Positions 53,027 through 63,449 of a stretch of DNA of 64,000 nt are shown here, in pieces (within the stretch, counting starts at the first letter, position 1; the number at the start of each line of letters is the position of its first letter). The notes under the pieces are model-generated. The model was not told the origin of the DNA, made no database searches, and was given only the letters and a program-made list of their open reading frames with translations. The translations under genes were made by a program, and so were the position numbers. The stretch is from Polynucleobacter sp. AM-25C3 (GTDB lineage: Bacteria; Pseudomonadota; Gammaproteobacteria; Burkholderiales; Burkholderiaceae), in assembly GCF_018882335.1 (NCBI RefSeq), contig NZ_JACVOS010000011.1, positions 1-64,000 of the forward strand, written 5' to 3'.

Positions 53027-54202
53027 ATGCTGATTCAATTCTTCCTTAATTTAAAAGAAGCAAAAGTTCCTGTATCGGTACGGGAATTTTTAACTTTGCT
53101 CGAAGCATTAAAAGAAGGCGTCATTGAGCCTTCGATAGATGAGTTCTACCAATTGGCCCGCATGACCCTAGTAAAGGATGAGCAGCACTTTGATCGCTTC
53201 GATCAGGTCTTTGGCGCTTATTTCAAGGGCGTTGAACAAATCATCGCCCTCGCACCAGACATCCCGCTTGATTGGCTCGAAAAAAAGTTGCAGCGCGTAT
53301 TAACCGACGAGGAAAAGGCGGCACTCAAGAAATTGGGTGGACCCCAGGAATTGCAAAAACGTCTGCAAGAGCTCATGAAGGAGCAAAAAGAATGGCATGG
53401 CGGAGGTAATAAATGGATTGGCGCTGGCGGCTCATCGCCATTCGGTCACAGTGGCTACCACCCAGAAGGTATTCGGATTGGTGGCGAGAGTGCCGGCAAT
53501 CGAACAGCCATTAAAGTGTGGGAAGCTCGGGAATTTAAAGACTATGACAGCGATCTCAGCCTAGGAACACGCAATATCAAAATAGCGTTACGTCGTTTGC
53601 GTCGTTTTGCTAGAGAGGGTTCTAGCTTGGAGTTAGATCTAGATAAGACCATCCACTCCACTGCTGCCAATGCCGGCATGCTCGATATTCAAATGCGACC
53701 TGAGCGCCATAATCAAGTGAAGGTCCTGCTATTAATGGATGTAGGTGGGTCGATGGATGATCACATTCAACGTATCTCCGAGCTGTTTACTGCCGTCAAA
53801 ACAGAATTCAAGCATCTTGAGTATTACTACTTTCATAACTGTGTTTATGAGCACTTGTGGCAAAGCAATCGCCGCCGGCGAGATCAAGTCACCGCAACCC
53901 AAGACATCATCAATAAGTATGGGTCCGACTACAAGCTGATTTTCATTGGAGACGCCACCATGTCTCCATATGAAATTCTCAGCACCAATGGATCGGTTGA
54001 GTACAACAACCGCGAGACTGGGGCCTCTTGGATTAATCGCCTCATTGAGCACTTCCCTCACTTTGTATGGCTAAACCCAGAGCCTGAATCAATTTGGCAA
54101 TATCGCCAATCAATTGACATCATGCAGGGTTTGATGAAAGACCGTATGTACCCTGTGACTTTGAATGGCCTCGAGAACGCTATGCGTCAACTTTCAAAGT
54201 AA
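53027..54202 (+). CDS. VWA-domain protein (CoxE-like)
   Basis: A 391-residue cytoplasmic protein with a helical first half and a C-terminal von Willebrand A domain. The MIDAS motif reads DVGGSM at 238-243, where the classical pattern is DxSxS, so the first Ser is Gly. The next gene upstream is the MoxR ATPase (23 bp), the usual CoxD/CoxE-type pair. It probably works as the client-binding arm of the ATPase. Start ATG at 53027. Confidence 0.88.
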   Translation: MLIQFFLNLKEAKVPVSVREFLTLLEALKEGVIEPSIDEFYQLARMTLVKDEQHFDRFDQVFGAYFKGVEQIIALAPDIPLDWLEKKLQRVLTDEEKAALKKLGGPQELQKRLQELMKEQKEWHGGGNKWIGAGGSSPFGHSGYHPEGIRIGGESAGNRTAIKVWEAREFKDYDSDLSLGTRNIKIALRRLRRFAREGSSLELDLDKTIHSTAANAGMLDIQMRPERHNQVKVLLLMDVGGSMDDHIQRISELFTAVKTEFKHLEYYYFHNCVYEHLWQSNRRRRDQVTATQDIINKYGSDYKLIFIGDATMSPYEILSTNGSVEYNNRETGASWINRLIEHFPHFVWLNPEPESIWQYRQSIDIMQGLMKDRMYPVTLNGLENAMRQLSK

Positions 54203-54266
54203 TAAAGTAAGATTTACTCATCCTCAATATTTTTATTCCACTTCAATCCTTTTTAATTTAAACACT

Positions 54267-54725
54267 ATGACAAACCATATTTGCGATCGTCTGAAAACCC
54301 TTGGAATTGATTTGCCTCTACCAGGTCCCCCTGCCGCTGCGTATGTTATGGCCGCTACTACTGGCAATACCGTTTTTCTATCTGGCCATATTGCAAAAAA
54401 AGATGGTAAACCTTGGGTAGGTAAGCTGGGTTTAGATATGGATACAGAAACAGGTAAGGCCGCTGCAAAGTCCATCGCGATTGATTTGATTGCCACACTA
54501 CAGAATCACTTAGGCTCGCTCGATAAAGTAAAGCGCATCGTCAAAGTCATGGGCTTAGTCAACTCCACTGCTGAATTTACCGAACAACACTTGGTCGTTA
54601 ACGGCTGTTCAGAATTACTGTTTGAGGTATTTGGCGAGGCTGGCATGCATGCCAGAAGTGCATTTGGCGTTGCGCAAATACCCTTAGGCGCCTGCGTTGA
54701 AATCGAGCTTATTGCAGAAATTTAA
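54267..54725 (+). CDS. RidA/YjgF/Rid family protein
   Basis: A 152-residue Rid-fold protein; start set at the ATG for MTNHICDRLKTLGIDLP, as the longer frame overlaps the VWA gene. The motif TGNTVFLSGHIAKKDGKPW and the late HARSAFGVAQIPLGACVEIELIAEI match the YjgF type; the Arg of the deaminase subgroup is in ARSA. It may quench reactive enamine/imine intermediates. No specific tie to the neighbours is known; it may just share the promoter. Confidence 0.85.
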   Translation: MTNHICDRLKTLGIDLPLPGPPAAAYVMAATTGNTVFLSGHIAKKDGKPWVGKLGLDMDTETGKAAAKSIAIDLIATLQNHLGSLDKVKRIVKVMGLVNSTAEFTEQHLVVNGCSELLFEVFGEAGMHARSAFGVAQIPLGACVEIELIAEI

Positions 54726-54729
54726 GAAT

Positions 54730-55380
54730 CTAGCCCCAGCTTAATTTGTATTTTTGGATGTCCTCCGGCGTATCGACATCCAAGACAAATGCCTGATTGG
54801 CGGTATTCATGCTTCGCACCTTTTCCGGGTGGGCATCCATGTAGGCACGGCAAACCATTCTGGGTATAAGCAAAACCTCTTGTACCGCTTTTTTTGAAAA
54901 CAATACAGGGTTACCACGCTGGCCACTCACGATCGGCAAGATAATTTCTTCACCAGAATTTCGAATAGAAAACTCTTCTAGTAATTCTTGGATCTCTTGT
55001 GCGCCAATCTCAGGCTGATCGGATAGCGCCACCAATAAAACATCAAATTCCGACTGAAGTGACTCAAGACCCAAGCGAACTGATGAGGTTTGCCCCACTT
55101 CTGGAGTTAAATTCCGAGCTGATTTGATGGGGTAAGCTAAAGAGGTGTTGATTGCCTCAATCTCAGACTCAATTGCCACCGCATGAAAACCCGTTACAGC
55201 CAGACATTCAACGGGGCTAAATCTTTGGATTGCCTTTGAAAATCGCTCTAAAAGAGACAGGCCATCTTTATGAAGCAAGGCTTTGGGTTGCGAACCTAGG
55301 CGACTGCCTTCACCCGCAGCCAGCAATAAAACAGCTAGGCGTAATTTCGAGATTTCAGTTGATGGGCTGGAACTGGTCAT
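54730..55380 (-). CDS. MobA-like molybdenum cofactor nucleotidyltransferase (MocA type)
   Basis: NTP-transferase of 216 residues. The start is taken at the ATG for MTSSSPSTEI (the longer frame would overlap the divergent xdhC). LLLAAGEGSRLGSQPKALL is the nucleotide site. MocA/MobA proteins link a nucleotide to molybdopterin for xanthine-dehydrogenase-type enzymes; the adjacent xdhC supports this. A generic sugar nucleotidyltransferase remains possible. Confidence 0.75.
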   Translation of the reverse strand: MTSSSPSTEISKLRLAVLLLAAGEGSRLGSQPKALLHKDGLSLLERFSKAIQRFSPVECLAVTGFHAVAIESEIEAINTSLAYPIKSARNLTPEVGQTSSVRLGLESLQSEFDVLLVALSDQPEIGAQEIQELLEEFSIRNSGEEIILPIVSGQRGNPVLFSKKAVQEVLLIPRMVCRAYMDAHPEKVRSMNTANQAFVLDVDTPEDIQKYKLSWG

Positions 55381-55444
55381 TAGAGTGATAATAATTACAT
55401 TGGCACTAAAAAAATAATAAATACAAAAATATCGAAGACAAGAA

Positions 55445-56404
55445 ATGAATAGCACTGATTTAAGCGTCTTAAAAGCTGCGGTAGATTGGCTCAAAGCCGG
55501 CCATCAAGTGGCGATCGCTACCGTAGTCCAAACATGGGGCTCCGCACCACGACCTATAGGTTCTTGGTTGGCGATTCGGGGTGATGGACAGGTAACGGGG
55601 TCTGTTTCGGGCGGATGTGTTGAGGACGATCTGATACGGCGAGTGAGAACTGAAATCCTGATTCAAAATACGCCAGAGATGGTGGTATATGGTGTGAGTC
55701 AACAAGAGGCAGCTCGCTTTGGCTTACCTTGTGGTGGAACCTTGCGCTTGCTGGTCGAACCCAAACCCGAGTTAACTATCTTAGAAGCGATTCTGAGCTC
55801 CATCACCAATCACCAAATAAGCTCCCGTACAGTGAGTTTAAGTACCGGAAAATCGACGCTGGAGTCCGGTAGCCGTAATGCAGCTTTTATTTGTGATGAT
55901 CAGTTCATGAAAACCACTTATGGTCCGCGTTGGCGCATGGTGATTATTGGCGCGGGACAACTATCGCTTTATACGGCTGACTTTGCGCTGGCATCAGACT
56001 TTGAGGTGATTGTGATTGATCCACGAGAAGAATATGCCGAAGGCATTAATCGTGAGCATATTCAGTTCATCAAAGGCATGCCAGATGACGTGCTTTTGGA
56101 AATTGGCGTAGATTCTCATACGGCAGTGCTTGCTTTGACCCATGACCCCAAACTCGATGACATGGCACTCATGGAGGCATTAAAGTCCCCCGCTTTTTAT
56201 GTCGGCGCATTGGGAAGCAGAGCAAATACTCAGAAACGCAAATCCCGCTTGCTTGCTTTTGATGTGACGCAAGAACAAGTGGATCGACTGCATGGTCCTG
56301 TTGGCTTATTTATCGGGGCTTTGACCCCACCTGAAATCGCCATATCGATCTTGGCAGAAGTCATCGCTGTTAAGTACGGCGTTCCCGTCCCCAAGAAAAG
56401 CTAG
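55445..56404 (+). CDS. xdhC: XdhC/CoxI-family molybdenum cofactor insertion protein
   Basis: Binds molybdopterin cofactor and helps sulfurate it before insertion into molybdenum hydroxylases. The 319 residues have the XdhC_CoxI domain (about 20-90: WGSAPRPIGSWLAIR, SVSGGCVEDD) and the C-terminal Rossmann domain (VIIGAGQLSLYTADFA near 180). Divergent from the MocA-like gene with 64 bp between, downstream of the MoxR-VWA pair. No molybdenum enzyme is encoded in the window. Confidence 0.85.
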   Translation: MNSTDLSVLKAAVDWLKAGHQVAIATVVQTWGSAPRPIGSWLAIRGDGQVTGSVSGGCVEDDLIRRVRTEILIQNTPEMVVYGVSQQEAARFGLPCGGTLRLLVEPKPELTILEAILSSITNHQISSRTVSLSTGKSTLESGSRNAAFICDDQFMKTTYGPRWRMVIIGAGQLSLYTADFALASDFEVIVIDPREEYAEGINREHIQFIKGMPDDVLLEIGVDSHTAVLALTHDPKLDDMALMEALKSPAFYVGALGSRANTQKRKSRLLAFDVTQEQVDRLHGPVGLFIGALTPPEIAISILAEVIAVKYGVPVPKKS

Positions 56405-56410
56405 ATAAAG

Positions 56411-56443
56411 AAAAACCCGATCAAGTTACCGATCGGGTTTTTT
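56411..56443. terminator. Bidirectional terminator after xdhC
   Basis: AAAAACCCGATC and GATCGGGTTTTTT form a 12-bp stem with an 8-nt loop, A run before and T run after. It separates xdhC from convergent parC. Confidence 0.9.
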
Positions 56444-56476
56444 GTTTGCCTTATTACTACATCTACAGCGAGTTAG

Positions 56477-58924
56477 TTAATTCGCTTTGAGCTTGCCATC
56501 TTTGAGTCGTGGCTCAACAAAGTGACCCTTGCGAGCGCGATTGCCAGCAAACGACTTTAAGGTCTTGGCATCGAGACTTAGTTCCGTTGGTTTACCTGCA
56601 CGACCAGCACCAGAATACGTAGCACCCTCAGCACTAACCGCAATGGCAGATGCAAGCTTCTCTTTATCGTCCAAGCCCATCAAGATCACACCCTTACCGC
56701 CAGTAGGCAGACGTTTGAGTTCATCTAATGGGAATACCAATAACTTAGAACCTTCGGAGAGGCAGGCCACTTGTTTCATGCCAGCAGTGACCTTTGCAGC
56801 ACCGAGGGGCGCATCGCCACCTGGGAATTTGCTATCAATACCAACGAATGACTTACCTGCCTTGTTGCGGGTAGTCATATCGGCCACGTTTGCCAGGAAA
56901 CCATTGCCTGATCTAGTGGAAATCAAGACTAAATCATCAGACTGACCAGCGTAATACGCAACCATTTGCGAACCTGCCGCTAGATTCACAAAACTAGTTA
57001 AAGGTGAACCATCACCACGGGCGCCAGGTAATTCGCTTACCGGCACGGTATAGACACGACCATCGCTACCGAAGCCCTGTATGACATCTACCGTGCGGCA
57101 TTCAAATGTACCGTACAGCGCATCACCGGCCTTGAAGCCAAACTGGGTTGCATCATGCTCGTGGCCTTGGCGAACGCGCACCCACCCTTTTTGAGACACG
57201 ATGACCGTTACTGGTTCATCCAATACTTTAGTTTCTGCAACGGCGCGCTTATCTTCCTGAATCAAGGTACGGCGGTCATCGCCAAAATCCTTCATATCGG
57301 ATTCAATTTCTTTGATGATGCGTTTACGAAGAACGGCATCGCTTTGCAACAAACCCTCAAGGTCATCACGCTCAGTTTTGAGTTCTTTCAACTCTTGCTC
57401 AATCTTGATGCCTTCTAGGCGGGCCAACTGACGCAAGCGAATATCTAAAATATCTTCCGCTTGACGATCACTCAGCTTGAACTCTTTAATGAGGTCTGCC
57501 TTAGGCTCGTCGCTATTGCGAATGATCTTAATGACCTTATCAATATTCAGAAGAACGATTAAGCGCCCTTCCAAAATATGCATACGGTCATTTACTTTTC
57601 CTAAGCGGTGCTGAGTACGGCGTGTAACAGTCCCGACCCTAAAAGAAATCCACTCAGAAATAATCTCTTTTAAGCCTTTTTGACGTGGGCGACCATCAGT
57701 GCCAATCATCACCAAGTTCATTGGCGCATTGGACTCCAATGAGGTATGGGCTAGTAATAAGTTAGCGAACTCATTGACATCAATATTTTTACTCTTAGGC
57801 TCAAATACCAAACGCACAGCCGCATCTTTACTGGATTCATCACGAACACCGTCGAGCACATTCAAGATGGTGGACTTCAGATTGCTTTGTTCCGGAGTTA
57901 AAGTCTTCTTGCCAACTTTGACCTTAGGATTGGTGATCTCTTCAATTTCTTGCAAGACACGCTGAGATGAAGTGGAAGGTGGCAACTCATTGACCACAAT
58001 TTGCCATTGGCCACGAGCCAATTCTTCAACGGACCAGCGGGCACGCACTTTAAGACTGCCGCGACCTGCTTCATAGATCTGTGCGATTTCTGCTGGAGAA
58101 GAAATAATTTGACCGCCACCTGGATAGTCTGGGCCAGGAATGATTTCAAGCAGCTCTGAAGTACTCATTTTTGGAGACTTCATCAATGCAATTGCAGCGC
58201 TAGCGACTTCACGTAAATTATGTGAAGGAATCTCAGTAGCCATACCAACAGCAATACCCGATGCACCATTCAACAGAACGAAAGGTAAGCGTGCTGGCAA
58301 TAACTTAGGCTCTTGAAAAGATCCATCATAGTTCGGCGCAAAATCTACCGTTCCCTCATCAATTTCGCTTAGTAACAAGCCGGCAATCTTCGTTAAACGT
58401 GCTTCCGTGTAACGCATTGCTGCTGCGCCATCACCATCACGTGAACCGAAGTTACCCTGACCATCGATCAGCGGATAACGCAATGAAAAGCTCTGTGCAA
58501 GACGCACTAAAGCGTCGTAAGCTGACTGGTCACCGTGCGGATGGAATTTACCGAGTACATCACCCACAACACGAGCACTCTTGACTGGTTTTGCATCAGC
58601 TCGTAATCCCATTTCACTCATGGAGAACAGGATGCGACGTTGTACCGGCTTTTGACCGTCCGATACATCGGGCAATGCACGGCCCTTCACTACGCTGATT
58701 GCGTAATCAAGGTAAGCACGCTCTGCATAGACTGCCAACGTTAAGCTGTCCTTGTCATCTTCATTGAGTTCGACTATTTTTGGATCGTGAGGATCCTTAG
58801 GGCCACCTGCTTTCGGTGCCGCAACTGCATCTACCTCAACAATATTCATTTCAATTGGCTCAGCAGCAAACAAATCTGCTTGGTCAGCAGCGCCAATATC
58901 ACCTGGAGTTTTTTTAATCGCCAT
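56477..58924 (-). CDS. parC: DNA topoisomerase IV subunit A
   Basis: Cleaves and rejoins DNA to unlink replicated chromosomes. 815 residues, with an acidic 55-residue N-terminal extension relative to E. coli ParC (752). The breakage-reunion domain holds catalytic Y172 in MRYTEARL; the QRDR reads [10 protein letters not shown], with Q133 where E. coli has S80 and D137 where it has E84. The C-terminal pinwheel repeats follow. The start ATG overlaps the parE TAA by one base (TAATG), indicating coupled translation. Confidence 0.97.
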   Translation of the reverse strand: MAIKKTPGDIGAADQADLFAAEPIEMNIVEVDAVAAPKAGGPKDPHDPKIVELNEDDKDSLTLAVYAERAYLDYAISVVKGRALPDVSDGQKPVQRRILFSMSEMGLRADAKPVKSARVVGDVLGKFHPHGDQSAYDALVRLAQSFSLRYPLIDGQGNFGSRDGDGAAAMRYTEARLTKIAGLLLSEIDEGTVDFAPNYDGSFQEPKLLPARLPFVLLNGASGIAVGMATEIPSHNLREVASAAIALMKSPKMSTSELLEIIPGPDYPGGGQIISSPAEIAQIYEAGRGSLKVRARWSVEELARGQWQIVVNELPPSTSSQRVLQEIEEITNPKVKVGKKTLTPEQSNLKSTILNVLDGVRDESSKDAAVRLVFEPKSKNIDVNEFANLLLAHTSLESNAPMNLVMIGTDGRPRQKGLKEIISEWISFRVGTVTRRTQHRLGKVNDRMHILEGRLIVLLNIDKVIKIIRNSDEPKADLIKEFKLSDRQAEDILDIRLRQLARLEGIKIEQELKELKTERDDLEGLLQSDAVLRKRIIKEIESDMKDFGDDRRTLIQEDKRAVAETKVLDEPVTVIVSQKGWVRVRQGHEHDATQFGFKAGDALYGTFECRTVDVIQGFGSDGRVYTVPVSELPGARGDGSPLTSFVNLAAGSQMVAYYAGQSDDLVLISTRSGNGFLANVADMTTRNKAGKSFVGIDSKFPGGDAPLGAAKVTAGMKQVACLSEGSKLLVFPLDELKRLPTGGKGVILMGLDDKEKLASAIAVSAEGATYSGAGRAGKPTELSLDAKTLKSFAGNRARKGHFVEPRLKDGKLKAN

Positions 58925-60912
58925 TAGATATCTGCCTCCACCTCGTTACCGCGCTCTTCCAGCCAATCACGACGCGCCCCGGATTCTGATTTACCCATCA
59001 ACATGTCCATTGTTTTAATCGTTTCATCTTCTGTCCAGGCACCGAGAGTTACTGGTAGTAAGCGACGGGTGTCTGGATTGAGGGTGGTATCCCATAATTG
59101 CTCCGCGCTCATTTCCCCCAAACCTTTAAAGCGGGAGATTTGCCAGGCCGATTCTTTTACGCCATCTTTACGTAACTTATCTTCAATCGCTTGCAGCTCA
59201 TTAGCATCAAGGGCATAGATTTTTTGTGCTGGCTTTTTACCGCGTGCTGGTGCATCCACCCTGAACAGCGGCGGTCTAGAAATATGAATATGACCCAACT
59301 CAATTAACCTGGGGAAATGTTTATAAAACAAAGTGAGTAGCAATACTTGAATATGCGCGCCATCGACGTCCGCATCGGACAAGATGCAAACTTTGCCGTA
59401 ACGCAAATTAGATAAATCAGGGGTGTCATTGGCACCGTGCGGATCCACGCCAATTGCTACAGCAATGTCATGTACTTCGTTATTGGCAAACAAGCGATCG
59501 CGCTCTGCTTCCCATGTATTCAGAACCTTACCGCGCAGCGGCAAGATTGCTTGATATTCTTTATTGCGGCCCATCTTGGCTGATCCACCTGCTGAATCAC
59601 CCTCAACAAGGAAGATTTCATTAAGGGCAATATCTTCGCTCTCACAATCCGTCAGCTTTCCAGGCAGAACGGCAACTCCAGAAGATTTTTTCTTCTCGAC
59701 CTTTTGACCTGCACGTGTTCTCGCTTGGGCTTGCTTAATTACCAAGTCAGCCAGTTTTCGGCCGTAATCCACATGCTCATTAAGCCAAAGTTCTAATGCA
59801 GATTTAGCGTATCCAGAAACCAAACGCACCGCATCCCTAGAATTCAAGCGCTCTTTAATTTGACCTTGGAACTGAGGATCCAACACCTTGGCAGACAGAA
59901 TAAAGGATGCTCGGGCAAAGACGTCTTCAGGCATCAATTTCACGCCCTTCGGTTGCAAGGCATGCATCTCAATAAAACCTTTGACAGCATTAAAGAGGCC
60001 TTCACGCAATCCGCTTTCGTGGGTTCCGCCCGCTGGAGTTGGAATCAAGTTCACATAACTCTCGCGCACTGGAGCGCCATCTTCTGTCCAAGTAACCACC
60101 CAAACGGCACCTTCGCCCTCAGCAAAGGAGTCATCATCACCATTGCCGGTGGCGTATTGCTCACCTTCAAATGGGGGTATCACTTCTGCGCCATGACCCG
60201 CTTGGGCCATCGCTTCATTTAAATAGCCACGCAAACCTTGGGCGTATTGCCAAGTCTGACTTTCACCAGACTTTTCTTGAATCAGGGTAACTTTGACGCC
60301 CGGCAGCAAGACTGCTTTAGAGCGTAACAAGCGAATGAGTTCTGGCATCGGAATACCAGGACTATCAAAATATTTACCATCTGGCCATGCACGTACCCGA
60401 GTACCGTGCGACTTATCTTCTTTACCAGCAGCGCTGGTTTTGAGCTTTTCGATGACTTTGCCGTCAGCAAAGGTCAACGTAGAAACTTGCCCTTCACGCC
60501 ATACCGTTACCTCTAAGCGTTTCGATAATGCATTGGTGACGGAGACGCCAACACCGTGCAAACCACCAGAAAAGGCATAAGCACCGCCAGAGCCTTTTTC
60601 AAACTTACCGCCCGCATGGAGCTGGGTAAAGACGATCTCTACAACTGGCAGCTTCTCAGTAGGATGCATTCCTACGGGGATTCCACGCCCGTCATCTTCC
60701 ACGCTCACACTGCTGTCGGTATGCAAAGTCACAATAATTTGCTTACCAAATCCACCCAAAGCCTCATCAGAAGCGTTATCCAACACCTCCTGAATGATGT
60801 GTAAGGGGTTATCAGTGCGGGTGTACATTCCCGGCCTTTGACGGACGGGTTCTAGCCCTTTGAGGACTTGAATCGATGATTCGCTGTATTCGGAAGTTTT
60901 ACGAGTAGCCAT
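58924..60912 (-). CDS. parE: DNA topoisomerase IV subunit B
   Basis: ATPase subunit of topoisomerase IV. The GHKL site is [14 protein letters not shown] (about 42-55) and RPGMYT precedes it; the TOPRIM part has [14 protein letters not shown] and [11 protein letters not shown]. The 662 residues are standard (E. coli 630). It precedes parC with one-base overlap and is divergent from the CoA-transferase gene. The ParE identity over GyrB is by pairing with ParC and by length. Confidence 0.96.
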   Translation of the reverse strand: MATRKTSEYSESSIQVLKGLEPVRQRPGMYTRTDNPLHIIQEVLDNASDEALGGFGKQIIVTLHTDSSVSVEDDGRGIPVGMHPTEKLPVVEIVFTQLHAGGKFEKGSGGAYAFSGGLHGVGVSVTNALSKRLEVTVWREGQVSTLTFADGKVIEKLKTSAAGKEDKSHGTRVRAWPDGKYFDSPGIPMPELIRLLRSKAVLLPGVKVTLIQEKSGESQTWQYAQGLRGYLNEAMAQAGHGAEVIPPFEGEQYATGNGDDDSFAEGEGAVWVVTWTEDGAPVRESYVNLIPTPAGGTHESGLREGLFNAVKGFIEMHALQPKGVKLMPEDVFARASFILSAKVLDPQFQGQIKERLNSRDAVRLVSGYAKSALELWLNEHVDYGRKLADLVIKQAQARTRAGQKVEKKKSSGVAVLPGKLTDCESEDIALNEIFLVEGDSAGGSAKMGRNKEYQAILPLRGKVLNTWEAERDRLFANNEVHDIAVAIGVDPHGANDTPDLSNLRYGKVCILSDADVDGAHIQVLLLTLFYKHFPRLIELGHIHISRPPLFRVDAPARGKKPAQKIYALDANELQAIEDKLRKDGVKESAWQISRFKGLGEMSAEQLWDTTLNPDTRRLLPVTLGAWTEDETIKTMDMLMGKSESGARRDWLEERGNEVEADI

Positions 60913-60990
60913 GCGCGCAAATTGTAGTCATGTCTGAGGGAAATCCTGAATTTTCCTGAATTACCCCTATATTCATGCCAAAATCGCTGG

Positions 60991-62211
60991 ATGGGAGCCT
61001 TAAGTCATATTCGCGTTTTAGACCTCAGCCGTGTGCTTGCCGGACCGTGGTGCACACAAAATCTAGCCGATCTGGGGGCAGATGTCATTAAAGTCGAGCG
61101 TCCAGGCGTTGGGGACGATACGCGGCATTGGGGCCCTCCTTTTGTTAAGGATACCCAAGGCAATGAAACCGCTGAAACAGCGTATTTCATCTGCATTAAT
61201 CGCAATAAACGCTCAATTACAGTCGATATCAGCAAGCCTGAGGGTCAAGAAATCATTCGCCAACTCGCTAAAGAGTCCGATGTAGTCATTGAAAACTACA
61301 AAGTTGGGGATTTGGCTAAGTACGGCCTAGATTACGAAAATCTGAAAAAAGTTAAATCGGATCTCATTTATTGTTCAATTACTGGCTTTGGGCAGGATGG
61401 GCCCTACGCTCACCGCCCTGGCTATGACTTCATCATCCAGGGTATGGGTGGCTTTATGAGTGTTACCGGTGAAGCCGATGACTTTCCAGGAGCTAGTCCA
61501 CAAAAGGCTGGCGTGGCGATTGCCGATATCTTTACAGGCATGTACGCCAGCACTGCCATTTTGGCCGCCGTGGTTCACCGAGATCAAACTGGCCAAGGTC
61601 AATATATTGATATGGCACTGCTAGATACCCAAATTGCAGTGATGGCTAACGTTTCTAGTGCCTATTTGTGCTCTGACAAGGTTCCACGTCGCTGGGGTAA
61701 TGCCTCACCCATCATTGTTCCCTACCAAACCTTCCCCACATTAGATGGCTGGATGATTGTCGCGGTTGGTAATGATGGTCAATTTGGGCATTTTGTTACC
61801 GCTGGCGGTGAGGCGCATTTAGCCGTGAACCCTCTTTACCTCAGCAATCCCCAGCGGGTTGAGCACCGCAAGTCATTGATTCCATTGCTAGAAGTGATGA
61901 CGCGTCGCAAAACAAAGGCTGAATGGATCACCCTTTTAGAAGCAGCCAATGTACCTTGCGGCCCTATCAATAACTTTGAGGAAGTCTTTGATAACGAGCA
62001 AGTAAAGGCGCGGGGCGTTCAAATTGAGGTTCCTCACCCAACAGCAGGCAGCATGAAACTGGTTGCAAGCCCTATGCGGCTATCCGAAACCCCTGTAGAT
62101 GTGCGTTTGGCACCACCAACGCTAGGCCAACATACTCATGAAATTCTGAAAGAGCGTTTAAACCTTGATCCGCAGGCAATTGCCGCCCTTCAGGAAAAAG
62201 GCATTATTTAG
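60991..62211 (+). CDS. CaiB/BaiF-family CoA-transferase (class III)
   Basis: Moves CoA between acyl chains with a covalent aspartyl intermediate. The 406 residues have the opening VLDLSRVLAGPWCTQNLADLGADV, the nucleotide-binding YKVGDLAKYGL, and catalytic D179 in AIADIFTG. Subgroup (formyl-CoA, succinyl-CoA-glutarate, or other) cannot be fixed; D179 aligns with the nucleophile of FRC. An MFS gene begins 4 bp after its stop, so the pair may import and activate one organic acid. Confidence 0.88.
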   Translation: MGALSHIRVLDLSRVLAGPWCTQNLADLGADVIKVERPGVGDDTRHWGPPFVKDTQGNETAETAYFICINRNKRSITVDISKPEGQEIIRQLAKESDVVIENYKVGDLAKYGLDYENLKKVKSDLIYCSITGFGQDGPYAHRPGYDFIIQGMGGFMSVTGEADDFPGASPQKAGVAIADIFTGMYASTAILAAVVHRDQTGQGQYIDMALLDTQIAVMANVSSAYLCSDKVPRRWGNASPIIVPYQTFPTLDGWMIVAVGNDGQFGHFVTAGGEAHLAVNPLYLSNPQRVEHRKSLIPLLEVMTRRKTKAEWITLLEAANVPCGPINNFEEVFDNEQVKARGVQIEVPHPTAGSMKLVASPMRLSETPVDVRLAPPTLGQHTHEILKERLNLDPQAIAALQEKGII

Positions 62212-62215
62212 CCCC

Positions 62216-63448
62216 ATGTCTACAAGTAATTCGAGCCAAAAGTTATCGCTAAAACAAGTGCTGATTTTTGGCGGCTTGATGGTGACCTTTTCCATGGGAA
62301 TAAGACATGGATTTGGATTATTTAATCTTCCCATTACCTCTGCCAATGGTTGGGGACGTGAAACTTTTGCTCTGACGATTGCATTGCAAAATCTGATTTG
62401 GGGCGCAGTTCAACCGATCACAGGAGCATTAGCAGATCGCTATGGCGCACTCAAAATCATGGTGGCTGGTGGCATGCTTTATGCACTCGGTTTGGCTGGT
62501 ATGGCTCTCTCTACAGATGCCCTGAACTTTTCCCTGGCAGGCGGTTTACTAATTGGTCTTGCGCAAACCGCAACCACTTACAGCGTGGTGTATGGAATAT
62601 TAGGGCGCAATGTTTCTGCCGATAAACGTGTATGGGCAATGGGCATTACTGCAGCTGCCGGATCATTTGGGCAGTTCCTCATGATTCCTGTTGAGCAAGG
62701 TTTACTCACAAACTTTGGGGCTAATAATGCTCTTCTCATGTTAGCCCTCATGGCTAGCTTGATGATTCCAATTGCATTTATGTTGCGCGAACCCAATCTC
62801 ACGAGCACGCATCAAGGCAGCAATCAAACAATCAAAGAGGCAATAAAAGAGGCGATGGGCAATCCGAGTTTTAGATTGCTCACTTTGGGTTATTTTGTAT
62901 GTGGATTTCAGGTGGTGTTTATTGCAGTGCATTTAGCACCCTACCTGAAAGATTTGTCCAAGATTTATCCTGATGTTGGCGCGCCTGTAGTGGCAACCAC
63001 TGCACTTGCTTTAATTGGGCTATTCAATATCTTTGGAACCTATAGCGCCGGAATACTGGGCCAACGCTTTCCTAAACGTTACCTGCTATCAGGCATCTAT
63101 ATCCTCAGATCCATCGCCATCATGGGCTTTATCTGGCTCCCTCTCAGCCCTACTACTACCTACATCTTCGCGGCAATCATGGGCTTTTTGTGGCTTTCCA
63201 CTATCCCCTTGACCAATGCGATTGTGGCGCAGATCTTTGGCGTGAAATACCTCACAATGCTTTCTGGTCTAGTGTTCTTCTCGCATCAACTAGGAAGCTT
63301 TTGCGGCGCTTATTTTGGTGGTTATTTATTTGATCGCACCGGTTCCTATTTGATTGTTTGGAATATCGCCATTGCCTTAGGTGTGTTTGCATTCTTAGTC
63401 AACCTACCAGTTAAAGAGCGCGCAATTCATCGCGTCGCGACTATCTAA
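62216..63448 (+). CDS. Major facilitator superfamily transporter
   Basis: About 12 transmembrane helices in 410 residues (start at the ATG for MSTSNSSQKLS; the longer frame overlaps the CoA-transferase gene). MFS motif ADRYGALK (about 72-79) and SFGQFLMIPVEQGLL are seen. It resembles the monocarboxylate/oxalate type. With the CoA-transferase 4 bp upstream it may carry the acid that the transferase activates; the substrate is unknown. Confidence 0.82.
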   Translation: MSTSNSSQKLSLKQVLIFGGLMVTFSMGIRHGFGLFNLPITSANGWGRETFALTIALQNLIWGAVQPITGALADRYGALKIMVAGGMLYALGLAGMALSTDALNFSLAGGLLIGLAQTATTYSVVYGILGRNVSADKRVWAMGITAAAGSFGQFLMIPVEQGLLTNFGANNALLMLALMASLMIPIAFMLREPNLTSTHQGSNQTIKEAIKEAMGNPSFRLLTLGYFVCGFQVVFIAVHLAPYLKDLSKIYPDVGAPVVATTALALIGLFNIFGTYSAGILGQRFPKRYLLSGIYILRSIAIMGFIWLPLSPTTTYIFAAIMGFLWLSTIPLTNAIVAQIFGVKYLTMLSGLVFFSHQLGSFCGAYFGGYLFDRTGSYLIVWNIAIALGVFAFLVNLPVKERAIHRVATI

Positions 63449-63449
63449 G

